Assembly (NCBI GenBank): GCA_012516225.1
Contig: JAAYWX010000137.1
Coordinates: 1-18,352, forward strand
Direction of reading: 5' to 3'
Length of the DNA: 18,352 bases
DNA from: Clostridiales bacterium
GTDB lineage: Bacteria; Bacillota; Clostridia; Oscillospirales; Oscillospiraceae
Both the position numbers and the translations under genes were made by a program. The notes under the pieces were generated by a model that saw nothing but the letters and a program-made list of their open reading frames with translations, was not told the origin of the DNA and made no database searches. Below are positions 1 through 7,053 of the stretch, piece by piece. Every line of letters starts with the position of its first letter. Position 1 is the stretch's first letter.

Positions 1-951
1 ATCGGAACGGACCATATCATTTTTCCGGACGGAAGCACCGAAACACATGCCGGCGGGGATGCGTATTATGCCGCGGCGGGGGCGCGTATCTGGAGCAGCG
101 ATGTCGGGATCGCTGCGGTGATCCCGAAAAACTACCCGCAGGAGCTGATCGACAAACTCAGCCGCGCGGGTATCGATGTCTCCGGTATCATCCGTACCAA
201 TCTGAAGATGGGGCTTGAAGGCACGATCGAATACAAGGACGATGGCTCGCGCGTATTGGGGGCAGCCAAGGGTATTTTAAAATTCCTGCAGGATCATCTG
301 CCGGGAGTGCTCGCCCTTGTCGCCAACCCCTACTGGGAAAAAGTCAGCGCGCAGCCGGAGCTGATTCCGGAATCCTATATGCAGGCAGAGGCGGTGTTCC
401 TCGCGTCGATGGCTTACTCCAATCAGGCCAAAGCCCTAAGGCTCTTCGACGGCAAAGCGGCACATATCGTTCTCGACCCGCCGCCGCTCATGCCCTGGGT
501 TAAGCGTGGAACGCCTCCAAAGGAGCTGGCCGACCTGTCCCGGGTGAGCGCCGTTCTTCCCAGTGAGCAGGAGGCATACGAATATTTCGGGGACGGGATC
601 GCCCCGGATTCCGCCGCGGAAAAGTTTTTTTCCATGGGCGCGCAATGCGTCGTGTATAAAATGGGCGGGCATGGCGCAAGAGTCTACGGCAAAGGGAATC
701 AAGCGGTGCATGTGCCGGTTTACAGGACCAAAGCCGTCGATCCCACCGGCGCGGGCGACTCGTTCGGCGGCGGATTTCTGGTAGGGCTGGCGGAAACGGG
801 GGATCCGGTAAAAGCAGCCTGCTACGGCGCGGCTTCGGCCTCGTTTATTATCGAGGGCTACGGCGCGGATTACGCGTTAGGCGTCACCAGAGACCAGGCA
901 GAAGATAGGCTGAAAAAACTTTTGGAAATGCTGCAATTGCCGAACGGTTAA
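1..951 (+). CDS. PfkB-family carbohydrate kinase, 5'-truncated by the window edge
   Basis: This is an ATP-dependent sugar or nucleoside kinase of the ribokinase/PfkB fold, acting in the cytoplasm. The frame is open from base 1, so the true start lies upstream; the GTG at 118 is only an internal codon. The window holds 316 residues up to TAA at 949-951, close to full length for the family (300-330). The C-terminal PfkB signature DPTGAGDSFGGGF lies at about 739-777. In it GAGD supplies the anion hole and the catalytic Asp. An N-terminal glycine pair (AGGDAYYAA) lies near residues 18-26, although the usual Asn after the GG is replaced by Tyr. The substrate cannot be named; PfkB members phosphorylate ribose, fructose, KDG, fructoselysine and others. 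It is separated from the next gene by a terminator, so it belongs to an upstream operon. The family call is firm, the substrate open. Confidence 0.9.
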   Translation: MGTDHIIFPDGSTETHAGGDAYYAAAGARIWSSDVGIAAVIPKNYPQELIDKLSRAGIDVSGIIRTNLKMGLEGTIEYKDDGSRVLGAAKGILKFLQDHLPGVLALVANPYWEKVSAQPELIPESYMQAEAVFLASMAYSNQAKALRLFDGKAAHIVLDPPPLMPWVKRGTPPKELADLSRVSAVLPSEQEAYEYFGDGIAPDSAAEKFFSMGAQCVVYKMGGHGARVYGKGNQAVHVPVYRTKAVDPTGAGDSFGGGFLVGLAETGDPVKAACYGAASASFIIEGYGADYALGVTRDQAEDRLKKLLEMLQLPNG

Positions 952-1030
952 GCCCTCCGTATTACCGGGAGAGGGCATAAAATGCCGTACATAAAAAGCT
1001 GTGGTAAGGTTTCTTTTAAGGAGAAGCTGT

Positions 1031-1076
1031 CCGCGAAGCGGGTTGATGAGGGGTTAGCGCTGCGCGCCCCCTCATC
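1031..1076. repeat. double-hairpin palindromic element
   Basis: Two adjacent stem-loops are visible. CCGC-GAA-GCGG lies at 1031-1041. GATGAGGGG (1045-1053) pairs perfectly with CCCCTCATC (1068-1076) around a GC-rich loop. The arrangement resembles small interspersed palindromes found in intergenic regions of Clostridia, but no second copy is present in this window. It could alternatively be a structured 3' UTR of the kinase mRNA. Confidence 0.45.
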
Positions 1077-1095
1077 TCCACCATCTAAAGAGCTG

Positions 1096-1122
1096 AAAAC
1101 CTGCCTAAACAGCAGGTTTTTT
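1096..1122 (+). terminator. intrinsic terminator after the PfkB kinase gene
   Basis: AAAACCTGC (1096-1104) pairs perfectly with GCAGGTTTT (1112-1120) over a 7-nt loop, and a run of six T (1117-1122) follows the GC part of the stem. The A run on the left side means it could also work on the minus strand. It separates the kinase from the convergent PLP-enzyme gene. Confidence 0.8.
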
Positions 1123-1385
1123 CTTGATTTGCTGATTGTCCAAGTGATTGTCAAAAACAGCTTGTTCCTTAATGACAATGAATGATCGTATATTCCTTTT
1201 GTTAGAACCGACCAAGGTTTAATAAAATGTTTAAAAACGGGAAATGAAGTAGTCTTGGCTGCTATTACCCGACTTCACTGTAGCCGAAGGTATCGTGACG
1301 GCTTTTTTCTGTGAGCGCGCGGACGACGCAATCAAGTGCCTTTAAATCCATGTCCTGCGGTCTATGATTCGCCGAAGTCTGTCAT
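1123..1385. other. intergenic gap between convergent genes
   Basis: I find no convincing gene here. The only structure is a weak terminator-like hairpin on the + strand: AGCCG (1282-1286) and CGGCT (1299-1303) with a 12-nt loop and six T (1303-1308). No clear U-tailed hairpin serves the minus-strand gene that ends at 1386. Confidence 0.5.
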
Positions 1386-2525
1386 TTATGCTTCGTCCAG
1401 CGCGTGTTTTAAGTCGGCTATCAGGTCGTCTGCGCTCTCCAGGCCGACGGAAAGCCTAAGCAGCCGTTCATTGATGCCTTTAGCCTCGCGTTCTTCTTTC
1501 GGAATATCGGCGTGCGTTTGCAGCATGGGGTATGTGATAAGCGACTCTACGCCGCCGAGGCTCTCCGCGTATTGTATGATTTCTACACGTTCCAATATCT
1601 GAACGGCTGTATTTTCGCTGTCCGTCTCAAACGATATCATAGCGCCAAAACCTGTGGCCTGCTTTTTAGATATACTGTAACCCGGATGGGAGCGAAGGCC
1701 GGGGTAGTGTACGGCCTTGATTTTATGATGTGAACAAAGCCAATCAGCAATCTTTATCGTGTTTTTCTGCTGCTGTTCCATTCTTATTGCCAGAGTCTTT
1801 ATGCCGCGTATTAAGAGCCAGCTGTCGAAAGGGGACAGGCACGCGCCAGTAGTCTTAGAGATGCACCTCAGCTTTTCGCTGAGCAGAGCGTCTGAAACGA
1901 CAATAAATCCCGCAAGCGTATCATTGTGGCCGCCGAGGTACTTTGTGCCGCTGTGAAGCACGATATCTGCGCCGAGTTTCAGCGGCTGCTGGAAATACGG
2001 CGTAAGAAACGTATTATCCACAATAAGAAGCAGACCGTGCCGTTTTGTTATTTCCGCGACCGCAGCTATGTCTGTGACCTGCATCATAGGGTTTGTGGGC
2101 GTTTCGATAAATACCGCTTTTGTATGAGGGAGTATATGGGACTCTATCCCTGCCGCGTCCGACGTGTTGACAAAATCGACAGTAATCCCGTTTTTTTCAG
2201 AGATATGACGGAACAGCCGGTGGGAACCGCCATAAAGGTCGTCCGAGGCTATGATGTGATCGCCCGGAGAAAAAAGCTCCATAAGCGCGGTCTCGGCCGC
2301 CATACCGGTAGAAAAGGCAAGCGCGTCGCTGCCGCATTCAAGCGCTGCGACAGTCTTTTCAAGATACTCTCTTGTGGGATTTTGCTGCCGGGAGTAATCG
2401 AACCCCGTGCTTTTTCCTACACCGGGATGGGCGAATGTAGCCGATTGGAAGATGGGAACGCTTATCGCGCCTGTAGTATCATATTTGGTTCCGCATCCGT
2501 GTATACAGAGGGTCTTCAGATCCAT
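1386..2525 (-). CDS. Cys/Met-metabolism PLP-dependent enzyme (cystathionine gamma-synthase / gamma-lyase type)
   Basis: A cytoplasmic fold-type I PLP enzyme of the transsulfuration family, 379 aa, normal for the family (380-400). Visible hallmarks are YSRQQNPTR at about residues 44-52 (phosphate-binding Tyr/Arg from the partner subunit), STGMAA at 72-77, DDLYGGS at 95-101 (PLP-stacking Tyr98), ETPTNP at 141-146, VDNTF at 169-173 (Asp170 contacts the pyridine nitrogen) and HSGTKYLGGH at 191-200 with the Schiff-base Lys195. The ATG at 2523-2525 is chosen because AAGGAGG (2531-2537) sits 5 nt upstream. A longer version from TTG at 2555 would swallow the ribosome-binding site. Sequence alone does not separate cystathionine gamma-synthase, cystathionine lyase and methionine gamma-lyase, and no sulfur-metabolism neighbour helps. 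It is monocistronic, with its own promoter and a ~125-nt leader. Confidence 0.9.
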   Translation of the reverse strand: MDLKTLCIHGCGTKYDTTGAISVPIFQSATFAHPGVGKSTGFDYSRQQNPTREYLEKTVAALECGSDALAFSTGMAAETALMELFSPGDHIIASDDLYGGSHRLFRHISEKNGITVDFVNTSDAAGIESHILPHTKAVFIETPTNPMMQVTDIAAVAEITKRHGLLLIVDNTFLTPYFQQPLKLGADIVLHSGTKYLGGHNDTLAGFIVVSDALLSEKLRCISKTTGACLSPFDSWLLIRGIKTLAIRMEQQQKNTIKIADWLCSHHKIKAVHYPGLRSHPGYSISKKQATGFGAMISFETDSENTAVQILERVEIIQYAESLGGVESLITYPMLQTHADIPKEEREAKGINERLLRLSVGLESADDLIADLKHALDEA

Positions 2526-2539
2526 ACATTCCTCCTTAC

Positions 2540-2586
2540 ATGTCTTTAATATCAACCGTGCATTTGCGGTACTATATGAAAGACAT
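2540..2586 (-). promoter_or_regulatory. RNA hairpin in the leader beside the ribosome-binding site of the PLP-enzyme gene
   Basis: In the minus-strand leader, ATGTCTTT (2586-2579) is an exact complement of AAAGACAT (2547-2540). Inside it ACCG and CGGT can pair again. The base of this stem lies 2 nt from the AAGGAGG at 2537-2531. A second hairpin, GCCCG/CGGGC, lies upstream near 2593-2611. This could gate translation, but I do not recognise any known riboswitch class in it. Confidence 0.4.
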
Positions 2587-2656
2587 CAACCCATGCCCGG
2601 ATATGACGGGCCATCCGCGTTTAAAACCTTAATTTCATACTTGTCATATATGTATT

Positions 2657-2685
2657 ATATTATTGCAGACTGCCGCTTATGTCAA
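2657..2685 (-). promoter_or_regulatory. sigma-A type promoter of the PLP-enzyme gene
   Basis: On the minus strand a perfect -35 TTGACA (2685-2680) is followed after exactly 17 nt by TAATAT (2662-2657). Transcription would begin near 2650 and give a leader of about 125 nt before the ATG at 2525. Confidence 0.75.
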
Positions 2686-2727
2686 TAGCATATCAAATAT
2701 ATAGGATTAATATAAATAATTTTTTTG

Positions 2728-2756
2728 TTGACATAATAAAACACGGGCGCTATTGC
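2728..2756 (+). promoter_or_regulatory. possible promoter for a short + strand transcript
   Basis: A perfect TTGACA (2728-2733) is followed after 17 nt by TATTGC, a poor -10 element. A transcript from about 2763 would run to the hairpin with a T tail at 2854-2897. The good -35 and downstream terminator support it; the weak -10 argues against it. Confidence 0.3.
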
Positions 2757-2800
2757 ATCAGATAAAAGCGTACCCGGTTATTAAACATGGGGGCAAACTG

Positions 2801-2875
2801 ATGGTCCAGAAAAAACTGTTCTGGGGATGCACTGATGGCAGGAAAATTTATAAGGCAAACAAGAAGTCAGCATAA
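2801..2875 (+). CDS. possible 24-aa small ORF or leader peptide
   Basis: ATG at 2801 opens a 24-codon frame (MVQKKLFWGC..., lysine-rich, ending KKSA) with TAA at 2873-2875. GGGGG (2789-2793) lies 7 nt upstream as a poor ribosome-binding site. The last codons fall inside the terminator stem, and CCAGAA/TTCTGG (2806-2824) forms a hairpin within the frame. I know of no family for it. It may be chance, or the region may be a small RNA. Confidence 0.2.
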   Translation: MVQKKLFWGCTDGRKIYKANKKSA

Positions 2876-2897
2876 TAAGTGCTGATTTTTTGTTGCC
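2854..2897. terminator. long stem-loop, probable bidirectional terminator
   Basis: The left arm 2854-2872 pairs with the right arm 2880-2897 over a 7-nt loop (TAATAAG), with one bulged A and two G-U pairs. The core is TCAGCA/TGCTGA followed by six T (2886-2891) on the + strand. It begins 3 nt after the stop of the minus-strand c-di-GMP gene, so it can also end that message, although the tail on that side is only AT-rich. Confidence 0.65.
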
Positions 2898-2899
2898 TA

Positions 2900-5794
2900 T
2901 TAATACTTTAATGCACTATTCAACTCTATAGACATAATATCAGCAAATATTTCAGCAATTTGCGGATCAAATTGCGTCCCCGCATTTTTTCTGATAATTT
3001 CAATAGCTGCCGCGGGTTCCATTGCTTTTCTGTACGGCCTGTCATTTGTCATCGCGTCATAAGCATCCACAACCGCAATGATTCGCGAAAGCAGCGGAAT
3101 GCTTTCGCCGCTTAAGCCTTGAGGATAACCACGGCCATTCCACCATTCATGATGACAGAGAATCCCTACTGCAACAGGCACCAGTTCCGGGGAAGTCATG
3201 GCAATCCGGTATCCGATTTCGGGATGTCTGCGCATCTCAGCCCATTCGGATTCGCTAAGCTTGCCAGGTTTTGTAAGGATATAATCTCTGATTCCCACTT
3301 TCCCGATATCATGTAGTGTCGCCAGCAGTTCGAGTTTGTCCAGCTCTACTTGTGATAAATTAAGTGCTATACCTATCGCCTTAGACAGGGCAACCAGTCT
3401 TTCGGCATGTTTTTCTGTTTCATGGCTTTTTTCAAACATTGTAGCCTTTATTGAAGAAACAATAGCACTGTGTGCACTGTTGGCCTCAAGCAGCTTGCGC
3501 TGGTACATGTGTTCTTCCGCAGTTTTTAACAGGTATTCAATTTCCTCTTCCATCTTTTCTTTTGTTGCGCAACCCAGGGATACACTGTGCTTATACATGC
3601 CGTTATTGTTTTCAGCATCAAAGTTTTCGAGTGCGGCTTGAATGTTCTGCAAAACTTCAAGCGCTGCGGCACAGTCAGTTTTGGGCATGATTATTCCGAA
3701 CTCATCACCCCCGGTTCTGGCCAATATGTCGCCTGGTCGGCAACAACTCTCTATTATTCTCGCGGATTCTATGATAAGTCTGTCTCCTTCCGCGTGACCA
3801 AAAGCATCGTTTATGAGCTTTAGGCCATTTATATCCCCGGTTATTAAAGACAGAGGCAATTGGCTTTCTGTATCCAAACGTTTCAGTTCGGTTTCGTAGT
3901 ACCTTCGATTATATAAGCCGGTAAGATAATCATGCTGGCTTTGATATGTAAGCTCTTCTTCCGCCTGCTTTTTTGAAGTAATGTCAATTGAAAACCCAAG
4001 AAACCGATCCTCTGATATCTTGACAGCATCCAGCGTCCACCATCTTATCGACCCATTTTTATGTATATATTTTAACTCTGTGCTGATGCTGCCCTTTTTT
4101 GGCAGTGAATTGAAGCAGAGCATCGCCTTGTCAATAGACTCTTCGGCAGTAATATCTCTTATGGACATTTTAAGCAGCTGTTCCCGACTATATCCCGTTA
4201 TAATTGAAGCGGCGCTGTTTGCTTCTATATACTGTCCTTTTTCATCGACAACAAATACTGCATAGGGAGCATTTTCGATATAACTGCTGTATTTTTTTTC
4301 GCTTTCTTTTAAAGCCTGCTCTGCCATCATACGATCTGTTATGTCAATTCCCAGATATGCAAACAGGTTTTCGTTATAATCTGCCACATCAATGGGAAAA
4401 ATTCTGCTTTCGAAGTATCGTTTTCCGCCTTCGATTTCATAAACGTCAATAGTTTCAATAATCTTTTCTTCGCGCTGCGAAGACTGCAGAAGCCGTTGCG
4501 CTTTTTCCACAACATCCGGCAGCCCAAGCTGGGATATGTTCTTTGTGCCGGCAACATTGTCGGACAATCCTAACATTTTCTCAGCGCTTGCAGATATTTC
4601 AACAATGTTTCCCTTGCTGTCAAATATAATAATTGGGCTCGGACTGTTGGCAAGCAGGCTTTTTAGTCTTGACAGAATTCTGTTTAGGTCTTTTTCTGCG
4701 CGTACTCGGGTTGTATCGTCTGAGAAAGTACATGCAAACTGCATTGGAGCTGGCTGATAGGCCATAACCCGGAAGTATTTGCCGGTTGGGGCCGCATAAT
4801 TTTCAAAACTAACCGATTCGCCGGTCAGCGCAACTTTTCCGTAGGTTTCAATCCAGTATGGTTCCGTACCCGGAAGGACTTCCATTACAGTCTTCCCCAC
4901 AATATCTTCCGCATTCAACCCGGTCATCTTTTCAAAGGCCGGATTCACAGCTAGAAACTTGTAATCAATGGGGGTTCCCTGGTCGTCACAAATAATCTCG
5001 TGCAAAGCAAAGGCGTCAACCATTTCATTAAACAGCAGCTGATAATTTTGATTGGCTTTTCGCTCGGCGGTTATGTCCTGGAAAGTAGTATATACCTCGG
5101 AAGGAGTACTCTCGCCATCTTTAAATATTGGGATGGCATTGACGGAAATCCAGACATGATCGTTGAGCTTTGGCTGATATACGCCAAGAACAACCGGACC
5201 ATATGGCTTGCCTGTCCGCAAAGCAATCATGGCAGGATGATCCCAGCCCGACAACTCCGAACCGTCTTCCCGAATTGTCCTCCATCCCGTATCCAGAGAC
5301 GACCTTCCCATCATTTGCTCTAACGTTAAACCCAATATTCTTTCAGCCGCGGGGTTTGCCGATATTATCCTTCCATCAGCCGCCTGATAAACAACCCCCT
5401 GAGCCATTGTCTCATAGAGTTGGCGGTACTTCCTTTCGCTTATCTGCAGGTCTGCCTCCGCCTTCTTCTGTCTGGTGATGTCTTTTAGAATACAGAGTAT
5501 CTGCTTAAAGCCTCCATCAGACTCATAAACGATATTGCCATCAGCTGCAATAAATAAAGATTTTCCGCTCTGATGCAGCATCTCAAACTCGCAGTGAATT
5601 TGCCCTGTTTCTTCTAATTGCGAGAACTTTTCAAGAAAATCCTCCTTATACTCCGGGTGAAGAAAATCTCCAAACCACTTTCCTATAACTTCGTCTCTTG
5701 AAAACCCGAAACTGTCAAGCCACTGTTGATTAACTTCGATTATATGCCCGTCAATGTCCAGAAACTGATACCCAAGCGGGGCGTTATCAAACAA
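2900..5794 (-). CDS. multi-PAS GGDEF / HD-GYP cyclic-di-GMP protein (3' part of a frameshifted gene)
   Basis: This is the cytoplasmic part of a cyclic-di-GMP turnover protein, 964 residues in this frame. Five PAS-like sensor domains lie at roughly residues 1-110, 120-245, 250-370, 375-490 and 495-615. A GGDEF domain follows (about 620-775), with an intact GGDEF near 695-699 and the inhibitory I-site RPGD exactly five residues before it. The C-terminal HD-GYP domain (about 785-950) has HDIGK near 828 and HHEWWNGRGYP near 880. Both the cyclase and the phosphodiesterase therefore keep their hallmark residues. The first codon of this frame is a TTG without a ribosome-binding site. The frame reads KQSEERFRLLF before it, a normal PAS entry, so the real N-terminus is the membrane domain encoded at 5740-6411 in another frame. 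As it stands, this part is unlikely to be translated on its own. Confidence 0.85.
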   Translation of the reverse strand: MFDNAPLGYQFLDIDGHIIEVNQQWLDSFGFSRDEVIGKWFGDFLHPEYKEDFLEKFSQLEETGQIHCEFEMLHQSGKSLFIAADGNIVYESDGGFKQILCILKDITRQKKAEADLQISERKYRQLYETMAQGVVYQAADGRIISANPAAERILGLTLEQMMGRSSLDTGWRTIREDGSELSGWDHPAMIALRTGKPYGPVVLGVYQPKLNDHVWISVNAIPIFKDGESTPSEVYTTFQDITAERKANQNYQLLFNEMVDAFALHEIICDDQGTPIDYKFLAVNPAFEKMTGLNAEDIVGKTVMEVLPGTEPYWIETYGKVALTGESVSFENYAAPTGKYFRVMAYQPAPMQFACTFSDDTTRVRAEKDLNRILSRLKSLLANSPSPIIIFDSKGNIVEISASAEKMLGLSDNVAGTKNISQLGLPDVVEKAQRLLQSSQREEKIIETIDVYEIEGGKRYFESRIFPIDVADYNENLFAYLGIDITDRMMAEQALKESEKKYSSYIENAPYAVFVVDEKGQYIEANSAASIITGYSREQLLKMSIRDITAEESIDKAMLCFNSLPKKGSISTELKYIHKNGSIRWWTLDAVKISEDRFLGFSIDITSKKQAEEELTYQSQHDYLTGLYNRRYYETELKRLDTESQLPLSLITGDINGLKLINDAFGHAEGDRLIIESARIIESCCRPGDILARTGGDEFGIIMPKTDCAAALEVLQNIQAALENFDAENNNGMYKHSVSLGCATKEKMEEEIEYLLKTAEEHMYQRKLLEANSAHSAIVSSIKATMFEKSHETEKHAERLVALSKAIGIALNLSQVELDKLELLATLHDIGKVGIRDYILTKPGKLSESEWAEMRRHPEIGYRIAMTSPELVPVAVGILCHHEWWNGRGYPQGLSGESIPLLSRIIAVVDAYDAMTNDRPYRKAMEPAAAIEIIRKNAGTQFDPQIAEIFADIMSIELNSALKY

Positions 5795-6411
5795 CAGTCG
5801 AAAACGCTCTTCAGACTGCTTAGTTGGTCCTGCACCCGGAAATACTTCTGCAATTGCGTCAGCAGAAGATAAAGCAATACTGATGCAACCGGATATATTA
5901 ACAATACTGGTAAAGTGATCACGTGGATTACGTTTACATTAGCCGGATAGGGTAATAGGCTCATGCAAGCTATCATGACGATATGGACCAATAAGCTCAT
6001 ACCATAAACATTTAACCAGCGCAGCTTCGTTGCACGAGAATGTATCCAAAGGCGCCATACTGAGCCAATAACAGCGCTGAATATATTTACCGCAACGCCC
6101 GGCATTGCACCAGTGCCACCTTGGAGGATTCTGAAAACGATAGCAGCAATCATTGTGATTATTGTCGGGATCGGTCCAAATACCAATGCCGTTACGCTGA
6201 TCAGAATAGACCGCGTATCAAATACGACTCCCGGGTAAAGTGTATACGGCATCGACATAATAGCGATACATACCAAGGCAATTAACAGGCCATTTACTAT
6301 TTGCTTAATGCGAGTATATTTTTTATTGATAAAATTGGTTAGCTGATAGATTACAGACAAAACCAATAATAGGGCGGCGTTGTTCATTAACGCAATCATT
6401 GATGGTTGCAT
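5740..6411 (-). CDS. 5TMR_LYT membrane sensor domain (5' part of the same frameshifted gene)
   Basis: 223 residues in this frame, of which about 198 are genuine. There are about six hydrophobic helices, and FDTRSILISVTALVFGP followed by a glycine-rich GGTGAMPG segment is typical of the 5TM receptor domain of LytS-like proteins. The ATG at 6411 is preceded by GGAGG (plus strand 6418-6422), 6 nt away, so this is the true gene start. After QDQLS (near 5820) the frame runs into 26 residues that do not look like protein and overlap the first PAS domain in the wrong frame. Joined by a one-base correction, the whole gene would encode about 1,170 residues: 5TMR_LYT, five PAS, GGDEF, HD-GYP. The ligand sensed by the membrane part is unknown. 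Confidence 0.8.
   Translation of the reverse strand: MQPSMIALMNNAALLLVLSVIYQLTNFINKKYTRIKQIVNGLLIALVCIAIMSMPYTLYPGVVFDTRSILISVTALVFGPIPTIITMIAAIVFRILQGGTGAMPGVAVNIFSAVIGSVWRLWIHSRATKLRWLNVYGMSLLVHIVMIACMSLLPYPANVNVIHVITLPVLLIYPVASVLLYLLLTQLQKYFRVQDQLSSLKSVFDCCLITPRLGISFWTLTGI
5818..5823 (-). other. frameshift point between the membrane and PAS parts
   Basis: The minus strand reads GACCAACTAAGCAGTCTGAA here. The upstream frame gives D-Q-L-S-S, the downstream frame gives T-K-Q-S-E-E-R-F. Restoring one A (CTAAAG in place of CTAAG) yields D-Q-L-K-Q-S-E-E-R-F, a standard helix-to-PAS junction. The site is not a canonical slippery heptamer, so programmed frameshifting is unlikely. A real deletion or a base-calling error are the main choices. 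Confidence 0.75.
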
Positions 6412-6485
6412 ATGACTCCTCCGTTATTATAGGGCGACGTGGCTTTTGGCCGGTTTTTTCTCCTTTACAACGAAGATGATTTTCG

Positions 6486-6509
6486 GCGACCGTCCTATAG
6501 GCTTGTCGC
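6486..6509. promoter_or_regulatory. 24-bp dyad upstream of the c-di-GMP sensor gene
   Basis: GCGAC (6486-6490) and GTCGC (6505-6509) flank the perfect palindrome CCTATAGG (6494-6501) at equal 3-nt spacing. The symmetry is that of a protein-binding operator, though it could also fold in the leader RNA of the minus-strand gene that starts at 6411. A GGCGAC copy also occurs at 6433-6438. Confidence 0.35.
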
Positions 6510-6844
6510 TTTAATACATAAACAACTTTTCAGTTAGCTGCACTTCCAGATCTCTCATGTTATCTAATCTTCCGATATTTTATCTATTATTTAGCAACTG
6601 CAAATTATTATCATTATTTATATTAATCGGAATAAAATATATAATAATTTAGCATAGTTTTTCCAAATCTCCGCTTAACCCACTACCGTCGCACATCTCA
6701 ATTTTTTTATGTGACATACCGTGAGATATCAATCCTTGGGCTTCCACGGCTTCTTTCATGTTTTATAACTGTTTTCAATGCGGGCAGGTTTGCACTATGG
6801 CAAGGAGTGGAGAGTTTTCAAGAATGAGTTTTCCAAAAAGAAAC
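6510..6844. other. AT-rich intergenic region between divergent units
   Basis: I see no gene here. A 10-bp perfect inverted repeat, AAATTATTAT (6602-6611) and ATAATAATTT (6641-6650), encloses more AT-rich complementary sequence. ATCTCA (near 6694) and TGAGAT (near 6722) form another weak one. GAGTTTTC occurs twice with a 14-nt period (6812-6819 and 6826-6833). No promoter for the minus-strand gene stands out. Confidence 0.4.
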
Positions 6845-6857
6845 TAACTTGAAGTTA
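6845..6857. promoter_or_regulatory. 13-bp palindrome, possible operator
   Basis: TAACTT-G-AAGTTA is a perfect inverted repeat around one central base, about 200 bp upstream of chvE. It is operator-like but I cannot name a binding protein. Confidence 0.25.
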
Positions 6858-6879
6858 CTTGCTGGGCTACTATTCACCT

Positions 6880-6958
6880 GTTGAATTTTTTACAAAAAAT
6901 ACATGGATTTTTTTGACCGCAAAAATGTCCAGAATGGTTTGCGGCGTTGATTTTTACA
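6880..6958 (+). repeat. direct repeat GTTGA-(A)TTTTTTACA in the control region of chvE
   Basis: GTTGAATTTTTTACA (6880-6894) recurs as GTTGATTTTTACA (6946-6958), 66 bp apart and on the same face to within about one turn. AraC-type regulators commonly use direct repeats, and a REC-AraC regulator is encoded in this locus. The AT-richness means chance similarity is possible. Confidence 0.35.
6917..6944 (+). promoter_or_regulatory. inverted repeat CCGCAAA-N14-TTTGCGG, candidate operator of chvE
   Basis: Two perfect 7-bp arms (6917-6923 and 6938-6944) have centres 21 bp apart, two helical turns, in an otherwise AT-rich region. The right arm overlaps the candidate -35 of the chvE promoter. This fits a dimeric activator or repressor site. 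Confidence 0.45.
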
Positions 6959-6966
6959 GTTAAAAT
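6939..6966 (+). promoter_or_regulatory. candidate promoter of the sugar transporter operon
   Basis: TAAAAT (6961-6966) is a fair -10. The only -35 at suitable distance is TTGCGG (6939-6944, 16-bp spacer), which is poor after TTG. A weak -35 beside an inverted repeat is what an activator-dependent promoter would look like. The leader to the ATG would be about 80 nt. Confidence 0.3.
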
Positions 6967-7053
6967 ATATCCCCACATTCAATAATTTTATCTATTCATG
7001 TAAATGCATACCACGCGTAATATAAACATATCAAATGATAGGAGGTGTTATTG

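Noticed and set aside
118..120. GTG as the start of the PfkB kinase
   Set aside because: The same frame is open back to base 1 and encodes the glycine-rich N-terminal motif, so the start is outside the window.
5740..5816. C-terminal tail of the membrane ORF as genuine protein
   Set aside because: The tail after QDQL reads the PAS coding sequence in the wrong frame and has no family similarity I can see.
6426..6431. Perfect TATAAT on the minus strand before the c-di-GMP sensor gene
   Set aside because: It lies directly next to the ribosome-binding site and start codon and has no -35 at proper distance; a transcript from it would lack a leader.
6412..6560. c-di-GMP riboswitch in the leader of the c-di-GMP gene
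   Set aside because: I looked for the GGCAAACC ... GCAAAGCC core of class I and for the class II consensus and found neither.
6960..7053. CcpA catabolite-repression (cre) site before chvE
   Set aside because: No match to the TGNAANCGNTNNCA-type consensus can be seen between the candidate promoter and the start codon.
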